A DNA stretch of 64,000 nucleotides from Mantis religiosa (Eukaryota; Arthropoda; Insecta; Mantodea; Mantidae). The stretch lies in NCBI GenBank assembly GCA_030765055.1, contig CM060950.1:458365710-458429709 (forward strand), written 5' to 3'. Of the stretch, positions 42,099 to 52,733 are shown piece after piece. Position 1 is the first letter of the stretch; the number at the start of each line of letters is the position of its first letter. The notes beneath the pieces are model-generated. The model did no database searches. It was given only the letters and a program-made list of their open reading frames with translations, and was not told where the DNA came from. Position numbers and translations under genes: made by a program.

Positions 42099-42944
42099 AT
42101 CGTCGATATGACTTGACGTTGGAGGTTTTCCCTTATCCTGAAAGATGAATGTCGGGTAACTCTAAGCTCTATGTACCTTGTACTCATTTAAACATAATTT
42201 CACTCATCGTCCGATATGACTTCACGTTGGAAGTTTTACTTATCCTGAAAGGTGAATGTCTGGTAACTCTAAGCTCATTGTACCCTGTACTCATTTGAAC
42301 ATGATTTCACTCATCGTCCGATATGATTTAACGTTGGAGGCTTTCCTTTATCCTAAAATATGATATTTCCAGTAACATTAAGCTCTATGTACCCTGTAAT
42401 CATTTAAACATCATTTCCTTCATCGTCCGATATCACTTAACGTTGGAGGCTTTCCCTTATCCTAAAAGATGAAATGTCCAGTAACATTAAGCTCAATGTA
42501 CCCTGTACTCATTTAAACATCATTTCCTTCATCGTCCGATGTGACTTAACGTTGGAGGTTTTCCCTTATCCTAAAAGATGAAATGTCTAGTAACATTAAG
42601 CTCTATGTACCCGGTACTCATTTAAACACCATTTCCTTCTTCGTCCGATGTGACTTAACGTTGGAGGCTTTCCCATATCCTAAAAGATGAAATGTCCAGG
42701 AACATTAAGCTCTATGTACCCTGTACTCATTTAAACATCATTTCCTTCTTCGTCTGATGTGACTTAACGTTGGAGGCTTTCCCATATCCTAAAAGATGAA
42801 ATGTCCAGTAAAATTAAGCTCTATGTACCCTGTACTCATTTAAACATCGTTTCCTTCTTCGTCCGATGTGACTTAACGTTGGAGGCATTCCCTTATCCTA
42901 AAAGATGAAATGTCCAGTAACATTAAGCTCAATGTACCCTGTAC

Positions 42945-43745
42945 TCATTTACACATTATTTCATTCATCGTCCAATGTGACTTTACGTCGGAGGTTTTCC
43001 CTTTACTGAGAGATGAATGACCGATAACACCTGTATTCATTTGAACACCATTTCGCTCATCGTCGATATGACTTGACGTTGGAGGTTTTCCCTTATCCTG
43101 AAATATGAATGTCGGGTAACTCTAAGCTCTATGTACCTTGTACTCATTTAAACATAATTTCACTCATCGTCCGATATGACTTCACTTTGGAAGTTTTACT
43201 TATCCTGAAAGGTGAATGTCTGGTAACTCTAAGCTCATTGTACCCTGTACTCATTTGAACATGATTTCACTGATCGTCCGATATGATTTAACGTTGGAGG
43301 TTTTCCGTTATGCTAAAGGATAAATGTGTGGTAACACTAAGTTCTATGTGTCCTGTACTCATTTGAACATCATTTCACTCATCGTCCGATATTATTTAAC
43401 GATGGAAGTTTTCCCTGATGCTGAAAGATAAATGTGTGGTAACACTAAGCTCTATGTGTCCTGTACTCATTTGCACATCAATTCACTCATCGCTCTATAT
43501 GACTTAACTTTGGAGATTTTACCTTTCGCTGAAAGATAAATGTGTGGCGACTCTAAGCTCTATGTACCCTGTATTCATTTGAATATGATTGCACTCCTCG
43601 CCCGATATGACAACGTTGGAGATTTTCCCTTATCCTGAAAGATGAATGTCGGGTAACTCTAAGCTCTATGTACCCTGGACTAATTTGAACATCATTTCAT
43701 TCGTCGTCATAGGTTTTTCCTTATCCTAATAATTGAATGTCTGTT
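42945..43745 (+). repeat. Decayed right edge of the satellite array
   Basis: The last seven or so monomers are all of the divergent type (gaatgtcgggtaactctaag, tttgaacatcatttca, ggagattttccctta). The first of them duplicate 41985-42330 at an offset of 960 bp (cgtcgg 42026 and 42986). The final monomer is shortened (cattcgtcgtcataggtttt, near 43700) and the repeat is lost at about 43745. These edge monomers are the closest in the array to the SINE body at 61349-61468. Confidence 0.85.
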
Positions 43746-44109
43746 AACTCTAAACTCTGAGTTCAAACCTTGGACTCCTAAATTTTCGGATGAACAGAAC
43801 GCCTTCTGTAACCACTTCATATAGGTGGTGGAGGAAACAGACACTGGATTGTCCATTCAATGGTAAACAATGCTTTTGCACTGCATATAGACCAGTGTGC
43901 CCTTTATTTCTCTGAGGGACCTGAAGGAGGAAGACATGCATAAGTCTGGACGGGACTGCTAACGCTTCCAGATTGGAGGCATGTGATGCCGTTCGTAACC
44001 CAGGAGCTTGACGAACCCAGCTGCTCACAGATGACAGGTCCGACAGCCGTCTATTAGACAGTGTTGGCCTTTGGTGTACATGTAAGAATAACGCCGGTAT
44101 AAGGATTGG
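43746..44109. other. Unassigned unique spacer
   Basis: About 360 bp between the satellite edge and the (ATT)n tract. The minus strand has an open frame here, but it is only the extension of a frame running through the microsatellite and resembles no family I know. I see no promoter, RNA gene or terminal repeat. Confidence 0.5.
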
Positions 44110-44905
<796 letters not shown>

Positions 44906-45068
44906 ATCACGGCGAGGCCCATATGCTGGTTTCTTCTTCTTTTCGTTTGACCCTCTTTGGGGCACGTTGAGTTAATCATTTCCCTATGTGTTGTTCTTTC
45001 CGAGGTTCCCAGTATTTCTTCAGTCTCTCTGGGTTTTCTTTTCCTTTCTTCTGCCGAGATAATGGGAT
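44906..45068 (-). pseudogene. Possible 3' end of an I/R1-group LINE
   Basis: On the minus strand an open frame reads KRKPRETEEILG, then MINSTCPKEGQTKRRRNQ, then MGLAVIDDDDD, and runs straight into the simple repeat. Coding or 3' UTR sequence ending in (GAT)n or (TAA)n is the usual layout of I- and R1-group LINE ends. That comparison is from general knowledge; no reverse-transcriptase motif is visible in this short piece. The upstream part is cut off by the plus-strand LINE at 45069. Confidence 0.35.
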
Positions 45069-45159
45069 TGGATTTTAATATAGATTTATCTTTCAATCTT
45101 CGACGAATAGCAGTAGGAGTTCCCCAAGGATCAGTTCTGGTACCACTATTATTCAATAT

Positions 45160-45669
45160 TGTCGTGGTAACAGGCACAAATAGAAAACAGACGGCGGCTA
45201 TTGTTTCACGGTAATAAAGAGCTTGTGTAATCAGTTTACGATAGCGCGGCTGGTGGGCATAAAGAGGATCGCGGGTGAAGATGGCATAGATAAAGAAATC
45301 GCCGGCACAGATAGGATTTCATGTTTGAAAGGTTCGAGAGATTTCTCGATTGACAGAGAATCGTTGTTTTTCTTATTTGCTCGAGAAGTCTCTCGAATTA
45401 TGAATGAGATATATAAACGATTGTGACACGCCAGTAGGTCAGTTTTTGTGAAACACTGTTGTGAAACGAGAGACAGCTGGAAGTGTTATTGTAACAAGAG
45501 CTAACGATGTAATCTGCTGTCACTGTTTGTCATTATCATCGACATTGGTAGACTGATGGTGTACGTAACGTAATGCTGCTGTAATCTATAAAAGTATTTA
45601 TACGAAAATAAAGGAGATTTTTAATTTCTGCAACTCGGCCTTTTAATTCTACGAACCCACAAAGTCACA
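45160..45669 (+). mobile_element. Solo LTR (510 bp), Ty3/gypsy-like
   Basis: Begins TGTCGTGG and ends TCACA, the usual TGT...ACA ends, and is flanked by the 4-bp direct repeat ATAT (45156-45159 and 45670-45673). Removing the LTR and one ATAT restores the reading frame of the interrupted RT (LLFNI then MHDLPN), which proves insertion into the LINE. It contains a TATA box (TATATAAA, 45410-45417), a polyadenylation signal (AATAAA, 45607-45612) and a 57-bp tail after it. No second LTR or internal region is nearby, so it is a recombination-derived solo LTR. A 4-bp ATAT target fits the gypsy group; a related LTR lies at 58117-58500. Confidence 0.85.
45333..45417 (+). promoter_or_regulatory. LTR promoter: inverted heat-shock-element-like boxes plus TATA
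   Basis: TTCGAGAGATTTCTCGA (45333-45349) and TCGAGAAGTCTCTCGAA (45381-45397) are almost perfect inverted copies of each other. Each has the alternating spacing of heat-shock elements: TTC-GAG-TTC in the first and GAA-CTC-GAA in the second, each separated by two bases, with one base off consensus in the middle unit. The second box ends 12 bp before TATATAAA (45410). HSF binding is inference from the motif alone. Confidence 0.45.
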
Positions 45670-47036
45670 ATATAATCATGCACGACCTTCCGAATACAAA
45701 TCCCATATCCACAGCTATGTATGCCGATGACACCGTTATGTTCTGTTCGCATCCAGACTTAAATACTGCAATCAACAGGCTACAAATATCGTTAAACATG
45801 TTGTCTAAGTGGTTCAAAATGTGGCGAGTAGTATTAAATACTAATAAAACGGAAACGAAAGTATTCTCCTTAAGATCTTATTAAAATCACCCCCCCCCCC
45901 CCATTGGATCTGCAAGGAAAACAACATGGAAGCCTCCAGAAACACCAGTCAAATATTTAGGCGTAATGCTTGACAGTAAATTAACCTGGAATTCTCACAT
46001 ATCTCACATTTCCACAATAGGCATTTCTAGAATTAAAAAGCTGTATCCATTGCTACAGCAGAAATCACAGCTTGGTCTGGAGTGCTCAGTATTGATTTAT
46101 GAGTCTGTTATACGCCCCCTCATCTCTTACGCTGCTCCTGTATCGGGTGCAGCCAGCAAAACCGACATTCATTGATTTCAGGTTATACAAAACAAATATC
46201 TCCACAGTATTACAACCACTCCATGGCTCATTAGAAATGATCAACTCCATCAGGAACTTGGTATACTTTCCATACATCTGTACTTCAAATTGATATCAAA
46301 GACATTCTTCGTTAGATTATCCGAAGTACCAGGCGCTGTAACCTATGACATTGGACGACGAAACTTCGAAAGGACCAGATTGAAAAGCAAATTGCCTCGA
46401 GACATTCAACTCACTGATTCAGAAGATAGCGACTTTTCGCACTAATTCAAAGTATATCCCCTATTTTTCTAATAACACCACTGACTATAATCTAGCCTCG
46501 CATATCTAACCTCTTTTTTGAATCGTTATCCATCTTATTTAATGTTATTGTATGTATTAGTTATCCTTTTATATTCTTTTTCACTTATTATCTTTCATTT
46601 AAATGTGTTTTTAATTGTTTGCTGTTTATATTATACATTTATCACCTACTGTATACGTTAGACAGTAATTCCTCAGTTGTTAATTTGTATGTAGTAGTTA
46701 TGTAATTTATCAATGGCTTGGATAACAATACTGCTGATCAGCCAAATAATAAATTTAAAAAACAGATTTATCTTTGAACCTTATATTTTCGTTTTTAGTT
46801 ATTACTATCGCTGTCCCAAGTAATGAATTTGCTGTGATTTTTTATTCTGCTAAGTCTTTTTCAGTTTCTTTAAACAAGTTAGGTTTTGTTTTACGGTTAC
46901 GGAAGAAATCAGAGATTTGTTTAATTAATCTGCTAGAATTCATTCTGAGGATATGACCATATAAATTTATCCTCCTTTTTCGCATAGTATCTGAGAGTTT
47001 TTCAGTTTTCTTTTAGAGAGTTTCATTCTTAATGTA

Positions 47037-47933
47037 CGAGGGTTGTTCAATAAAGAATGGTCATAATTTTTCGCCCTAAAATTCAACCTTATTATATTCT
47101 GTTAGCTTAATGTGAAGCAAACACGCCGAAGTAGTTTCATTGTTGCTGCTCCTGGTTCCCGCCTGTGAGAACCAGGCAAGTTCAGATATGTTCAGTATCG
47201 CCTACCGCTGCAATGGAGGTAACATACAGTTAAAGTTGATGTTAGAGGATGATCCGAAGTTTCTTTCAAACGTAATCACTGCTGATGGAACTGGCTACAT
47301 TATTTTGATCCTGAGAACAAACAGCAAAGCTCAGGGTGGAAATCTCGTTCATCACCAACTCCCAAAAAAAGCAAAAGTGGTTACTTCTGCTGGGAAAGTT
47401 ATGATCATCTCATTCTTTGGTATTCATGGAATTGTTTATCAGCATGTTGTACCTGCACACACATCAGTAACTGGACAATACTACATGGATATCCTGAAAA
47501 ATTGCAAGTACAGATCAGGCGCAAAAGATCACATTTCCGTGAAGCAAGCTGGATGCTGCACCACGATAATGCGCGACCGCATATTGCCAATATTGTTGCT
47601 GAATATCTTGCAAAAATCAACGTGAAGTGAATCCCTCACCCTCCCTATAGTCCGGGTTTAGCCCCATGTGACTTTTTTCTATTGCCTAACTTGAAGAAAC
47701 GCCTTCGTGGGAGGCATTATCTATCATCAGACGCAGTGGTGAAGGCTGCGGAGGCGATTTTAAAGGATCTCTCAAAAATGGTTTCCAGCACGTCTTTCAA
47801 GACTGAGAGAAACGCTGGGACAGGTGCATCGTATGCAGGGGAGACTATTTTGAGAAGGACCATCAAAATTATGAAGATGAATAACGGTACGTTTAAAAAA
47901 AAATTGTGATCATTCTTTATTGAACAGTCCTGG
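47037..47933 (+). mobile_element. Deleted mariner transposon (897 bp)
   Basis: Imperfect terminal inverted repeats: the left end GAGGGTTGTTCAATAAAGAA and the complement of the right end both contain GTTCAATAAAGAATG. TA dinucleotides flank it on both sides (47035-47036 and 47934-47935), the target duplication of the mariner family. Full mariners are about 1.3 kb; this one lacks the N-terminal helix-turn-helix region. It lies inside the minus-strand RTE-like LINE, so it inserted after that LINE. Confidence 0.88.
47200..47893 (+). pseudogene. mariner transposase pseudogene (DD34D)
   Basis: Catalytic-domain remains spread over several frames. DDPKFLSNVITAD holds the first catalytic Asp (codon 47284-47286), but the following DETW box reads DGTG through a substitution plus frameshift. 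Then come DPENKQQSSGWKS, PKKAKVV, FFGIHGIVYQHVVP, and in a shifted frame LHHDNARPH with the second Asp. After an in-frame stop follows HPPYSPGLAPCDFFLLPNLK with the third Asp. Thirty-four positions separate the last two, as in mariners. The C-terminus KRWDRCIVCRGDYFEKDH is in a third frame and ends at a stop before the right terminal repeat. Clearly dead. Confidence 0.85.
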
Positions 47934-48896
47934 TATATTATTATATTATCTTATTATCTTGAAATGTTTGTCCTATGATCTTTCTTAGTATTTTCCGTTC
48001 TTTTAATTCGAGCTTCTCTATCTGACCCTTGAAATTCATTTTGAGTGTTTCGGAAGCATACAGTGCTTCTGGTTTAATCAATGTTTCATAATGTTTAATT
48101 TTGGATCCCCATGACAGTGATTTCTTGTTATAAGTATGTTTTGTTAGTTGGAAAACTTGTTCAACTTTATTTTTTATGGATTCCACTGCTTTATTTTCCT
48201 TAGTATTCCAGCTAATCCATTCTCCATGATATTTGAACTCTTCGACTATTTCAATCCTTTGTACGCAGACTTTGATATATGTACGTAGCTGCTTGCAGTT
48301 TGTCATGATTTTTTTTTTTTCGAAAGAGATGTTAAAACCTATTTTACCTGCTTGGTTCTCTAGTTCAAGGATTTTCTCCCTTGCTTCCTCAATTGTTTCA
48401 GCAATCAAAGCCGCATCATCCATAAAAGCACTACAATTGATGTTAAAATGTCTCTTTTTGCATCCCAGTCTTCTTCCACTTATTATATTTTTGTTCCACT
48501 TTTCACAGTTTTTTGTCAATTAAAATGTTTTTATATTTCTATGAGCAGCTGTTTGTAGTAGTTGCGTAATCTATAATGTTTTGTTGCAGGCCACCTGTAA
48601 CACTGGTATAAAGATAATATGGGTATATTTTAATTAAAATCAGCAATCATGAACTCGAAAATCGCATTGACTTTTAAAATATTCTGAAAATAAAAAACTG
48701 AAACAATATTTTAGCACACTATATGAGGGTGGTCGGTAAATTTTCCGACCTCAACATGAAGATGGCAGCACTCGTAAATAAAAGCTAGTAACTTTCGTTG
48801 CTCATCTGTTGACAGTTACTGACCAAAGTTTCAGCCATTTTGGACGCTCAGTTGTTATTGTAGCAGTCGTTTGAGTGAGTTGATCTGATTGTTTTT

Positions 48897-49860
48897 ATGA
48901 AAACGGACGAAATCGGGTATCGAGCCGTCATTAAAAATTGGTTTTTGAAAGGCAATACGTCTACCCAAATCAAAGCTGAGTTGGATTCTATTTATGGGAA
49001 ATCTACACCATCATTTACCACAGTGAAATTTTGGGCAGCTGAATTTAAACGTGGCCGTAAGAGCTTGGGAGACGAAGAACTTCGGGACGTCCAAAAACTG
49101 CAACTACCGACGAAAACGTCGCCAAAGTTCAACAAATAGTGCTAGACGACCGCCGAATTAAAGTGAGAGAGATAACACAGGCTATGAACCTGTCAAAAGA
49201 ACGTGTTTGTCACATATTAAATCGACATTTAGACATTAGAAAGCTGTCCGCGTGTTGGGTGCCGCGTTTGCTCACGTCAGACCAAAAACGTGTTCGAATG
49301 AACATTTAAACGCTCTGTTGGCGCAATTTAGGCGCAATAAATCCGAGTTTTGGCACCGATTAGCTACTGTATATGAAACTTGGATACATCATTATACGTC
49401 CGGAACAAAAATACAGTCCAAACAGTGAATTGCAAAAGGGGAACCGGCTCCAAAAAGAGCAAAAACTGTTGTTTTTTTTGGCTGGGAAAGTGATGGCGAC
49501 TGTTTTTTGGGGATACTCGTGGATTTATTTTGATAGATTATCTTCACAAAGTAAAAAGCATTACAGGAGTATACTACGCATCATTACTTGACAAGCTGAA
49601 GGCAGAACTTGCGGAAAAAACGGTCACATTTGCAGAAAAAGAAAATGCTGTTTCACCAAGACAACCTCAGTGATTGCAATGGCGAAAAACCACGAATTAC
49701 AGTTTGAGCTGCTTGACCATCCACCTTACTCAGCAGATCTAGCCTCAAGCGACCTCTTTTTGTTCCCTCATCTCAAAATTCCGCTCGGAGGACAGAGATT
49801 TTCGTCAAATGAAGAGACAATCACCTTCGTGAACAATTATTTTGCAGAGAAAAACGCCGG
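48897..49860 (+). pseudogene. mariner transposase pseudogene with lost catalytic Asp
   Basis: The start ATG at 48897 opens MKTDEIGYRAVIKNWFLKG, the helix-turn-helix DNA-binding region, followed by TTVKFWAAEFKRGRKSL, the usual WxxxFKRGR linker. A frameshift near 49088 is followed by the second HTH (REITQAMNLSKERVCHIL). The first catalytic box reads VYETWIHHYT: the Asp of DETW is Tyr (codon 49372-49374). HQDN holds the second Asp, then after another shift come HPPYSADLASSDLFLFPHLK with the third Asp and GGQRFSSNEETITFVNNYF. The normal C-terminus YYLDGIQRWEHRWEKCVEL begins at 49861 and is the unit of the downstream array. Inactive through substitution and frameshifts. Confidence 0.85.
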
Positions 49861-52660
49861 GTACTATTTGGACGGGATACAGAGATGGGAGCATCGCTGG
49901 AAGAAGTGTGTAGAGTTACAAGGAGACTATGTTGAAAAACACCGAGTACTATTTGGACGGGATACAGAGATGGGAGCATCGCTGGGAGAAGTGTGTAGAG
50001 TTACAAGGAGACTGTGTTGAAAAACACCGAGTACTATTTGGACGGGATACAGAGATGGGAGCATCGCTGGAAGAAGTGTGTAGAGTTACAAGGAGACTAT
50101 GTTGAAAAACGCCGAGTACTATTTGGACGGGATACAGAGATGGGAGCATCGCCGGGAGAAGTGTGTAGAGTTACAAGGAGACTGTGTTGAAAAACACCGA
50201 GTACTATTTGGACGGGATACAGAGATGGGAGCATCGCTGGAAGAAGTGTATAGCGTTACAAGGGGACTATGTTGAAAAACGCCGAGTACTATTTGGACGG
50301 GTTACAGAGATGGGAGCATCACTGGGAGAAGTGTATAGCGTTACAAGGGGACTATGTTGAAAAACGCTGATTACTATTTGGACGGGTTACAGAGATGTGA
50401 GCATTGCTGGGAGAAGTGTATAGCGTTACAAGGGGACTATGTTGAAAAACGCTGATTACTATTTGGACGGGTTACAGAGATGGGAGCATTGCTGGGAGAA
50501 GTGTATAGCGTTACAACGGGACTATGTTGAAAAACGCCGAGTACTATTTGGACGGGATACAGAGATGGGAGCATCGCTGGGAGAAGTGTATAGCGTTACA
50601 AGGGGACTATGTTGAAAAACGCTGATTACTATTTGGACGGGATACAGAGATGGGAGCATTGCTGGGAGAAGTGTATAGCGTTACAAGGGGACTATGTTGA
50701 AAAGCGCTGATTACTATTTGGACGGGTTACAGAGATGGGAGCATCGCTGGGAGAAGTGTATAGCGTTACAAGGGGACTATGTTGAAAAACGCTGATTACT
50801 ATTTGGACGGGTTACAGAGATGGGAGCATAGCTGGGAGAAGTGTATAGCGTTACAAGGGGACTATGTTGAAAAACGCCGAGTACTATTTGGACGGGATAC
50901 AGAGATGGGAGCATTGCTGGGAGAAGTGTATAGCGTTACAAGGGGACTATGTTGAAAAACGCTGATTACTATTTGGACGGGTTACAGAGATGGGAGCATT
51001 GCTGGGAGAAGTGTATAGCGTTACAAGGGGACTATGTTGAAAAGCGCTGAGTACTATTTGGACGGGATACAGAGATGGGAGCATCGCTGGGAGAAGTGTA
51101 TAGCGTTACAGGGGGACTATGTTGAAAAACGCCGAGTACTATTTGGACGGGTTAGAGAGATGGGAGCTTTGCTGGGAGAAGTGTATAGCGTTACAAGGGG
51201 ACTATGTTGAAAAATGCCGAGTACTATTTGGACGGATTACAGAGGTGGGAGCATTGCTGGGAGAAGTGTATAGCGTTACAAGGAGACTATGTTGAAAAAC
51301 GCCGAGTACTATTTGGACGGATTACAGAGGTGGGAGCATTGCTGGGAGAGGTGTGTAGAGTTACAAGGAGACTATGTTGAAAAACGCCGAGTACTATTTG
51401 GACGAATTACAGAGGTGGGAGCATCCTTGGGAGAAGTGTGTAGAGTTACAAGGGGACTATGTTGAAAAACACCGAGCACTATTTGGACGGGTTACAGAGA
51501 TGGGAGCATCGCTGGGAGAAGTGTGTAGAGTTACAAGCAGACTATGTTGAAAAACGACGAGTACTATTGGACGGGTTACAGGGATGGGAGCATCGCTGGG
51601 AGAAGTGTGTAGAGTTACAAGGAGACTGTGTTGAAAAACGCCGAGTACTATTTGGACGGGATACAGAAATGGGAGCATCGCTGGGAGAAGTGTGTAGAGT
51701 TACAAGGAGACTATGTTGAAAAACGCCGAGTACTATTTGGACGGGTTACAGAGATGGGAGCATCGCTGGGAGAAGTGTGTAGAGTTACAAGGAGACTATG
51801 TTGAAAAACGCCGAGTACTATTTGGACGTGTTACAGAGATGGGAGCATCGCCGGGAGAAGTGTGTAGAGTTACGAGGAGACTAAGTTGAAAAACGCCGAG
51901 TACTATTTGGACGGATTACAGAGATGGGAGCATCGCTGGGAGACGTGTGTAGAGTTACAAGGTGACTAAGTTGAAAAACGCCGAGTACTATTTGGATGGG
52001 TTACAGAGTTGGGAGCATCGCTGGTAGAAGTGTGTAGAGTTACAAGGAGACTATGTTGCAAAAACGTCGAGTACTATTTGGACGGGTTACAGAGATGGGA
52101 GCATCGCTGGTAGAAGTGTGTAGAGTTACAAGGAGACTATGTTGAAAAAACGTCGAGTACTATTTGGACGGGTTACAGAGTTGGGAGCATCGCTGGTAGA
52201 AGTGTGTAGAGTTACAAGGAGACTATGTTGCAAAAACGTCGAGTACTATTTGGACGGGTTACAGAGTTGGGAGCATCGCTGGTAGAAGTGTGTAGAGTTA
52301 CAAGGAGACTATGTTGCAAAAACGTCGAGTACTATTTGGACGGGTTACAGAGATGGGAGCATCGCTGGTAGAAGTGTGTAGAGTTACAAGGAGACTATGT
52401 TGCAAAAACGTCGAGTACTATTTGGACGGGTTACAGAGTTGGGAGCATCGCTGGTAGAAGTGTGTAGAGTTACAAGGAGACTATGTTGAAAAACGCCGAG
52501 TAGTATTTGGACGGGTTACAGAGTTGGGAGCATCGCTGGGAGAAGTGTGTAGAGTTACAAGGAGACTATGTTGAAAAACGCCGAGTAGTATTTGGACGGG
52601 TTACAGAGATGGGAGCATCAATGGAAGAAGTGTGTAGAGTTACAAGCAGACTATGTTGAA
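49861..52660 (+). repeat. 85-bp minisatellite, ~33 copies, made from transposase 3' end
   Basis: Each unit begins gtactatttggacgg and contains gggagcat, agaagtgt and ttacaagg, then atgttgaaaaacgccga. Successive accga starts at 49941 and 50026 give 85 bp. One unit encodes about 28 residues of the transposase C-terminus (YYLDGIQRWEHRWEKCVEL then QGDYVEK). Because 85 is not a multiple of three, the frame shifts at every unit and the array cannot be a protein repeat. Unit subtypes are clustered: gtgtgtagag types at both ends, gtgtatagcgttacaagggg types from about 50240 to 51270, and ggtagaagtg types from about 52020 to 52470. Confidence 0.93.
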
Positions 52661-52733
52661 AATTAAAAAAAATGAAAAAAATGAAAAAAATTGTATGTTT
52701 ATTAGGTCGGAAACTTTTCAGACCACCCTCCTA

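Larger units (their letters stand above)
1..43745 (+). repeat. Satellite DNA array, ~109-bp monomer, ~400 copies
   Basis: Head-to-tail tandem array, all in one orientation, with no other element inside it. Starting points of the same word (tttccttcttcg) fall at 1, 110 and 218, giving a 109-bp period with occasional 1-2 bp indels. The dominant monomer has invariant cores such as ctatgtaccctgtactcatt and gacttaacgttggaggc. Variable sites include cttcgtcc/catcgtcc/cttcctcc, gatatgac/gatgtgac/gatatcac, catatcc/cttatcc and gtccag/gtctag. The array is open at base 1, so its true length is unknown. All reading frames are short. The monomer is homologous to the body of the SINE at 61319-61569. Confidence 0.97.
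45069..46765 (+). pseudogene. Jockey-like LINE reverse-transcriptase C-terminal fragment, split by an LTR
   Basis: The 3' part of a non-LTR retrotransposon ORF2. The RT motif VGVPQGSVL lies at 45114-45140. After the LTR inserted at 45160-45669 the protein resumes with MHDLPNT and the active-site box YADD (45719-45730), then the thumb region with KYLGVMLDSKLTWNSHI and the typical YESVIRPLISYAAPV. The C-terminus can be followed by frame changes through RDIQLTDSEDSDF to a stop near 46443. A 3' UTR of about 320 bp ends AT-rich at about 46765. Breaks: the LTR, a poly-C slip at 45888-45902, and frameshifts near 46170 and beyond. The 5' part, with the endonuclease, is absent. Jockey-clade membership is inferred from motif style. 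Confidence 0.8.
46770..48523 (-). pseudogene. RTE-like LINE reverse-transcriptase C-terminus, split by a mariner
   Basis: Minus-strand RT fragment. From 48519 the frame shows the active-site variant FMDDAALIAET (YADD-like, second position Met), a stretch with NISFEKKKIM, EFKYHGEWI (the usual FKYLG position), LIKPEALYASETL, and KLELKERKILRKIIG. It stops where the mariner begins (47933). On the far side (from 47034 downward) it resumes with RKRRINLYGHILRMNSSRL and ends KETEKDLAE followed by a stop at 46842-46844. This order is typical of insect RTE-type elements (family knowledge). The 5' portion, including endonuclease and fingers, is absent. Confidence 0.75.
48724..52731 (+). mobile_element. 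mariner transposon expanded to 4 kb by an internal minisatellite
   Basis: Terminal inverted repeats of about 28 bp: GAGGGTGGTC at the left, matched by the complement of the right end, with a shared inner TTTCCGACCT. TA flanks both ends (48722-48723 and 52732-52733). The element measures 4008 bp, but without the 2.8-kb tandem array inside it would be about 1.2 kb, the normal mariner length. It is a different lineage from the mariner at 47037 (different terminal repeats and transposase). Confidence 0.9.

Noticed and set aside
1..43745. CRISPR-like array
   Set aside because: The repeats are contiguous 109-bp units with no unique spacers, in a eukaryotic genome.
1..43745. Hammerhead ribozyme in the satellite, suggested by cgtctgatgtgac and gatgaaatgtcc words
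   Set aside because: The CTGATGA core is never complete (ctgatgt at best, usually ccgatat) and no matching stems were seen around a GUC cleavage site.
1..43745. CENP-B-box-like motif (ttcgtccgatatgac)
   Set aside because: It shares TTCG but lacks the downstream A..CGGG part of the box.
49949..51719. Several open frames on both strands inside the 85-bp array
   Set aside because: Each arises where the 85-bp period happens to avoid stops for two or three units; the frame shifts each unit, so no continuous repeat protein exists.
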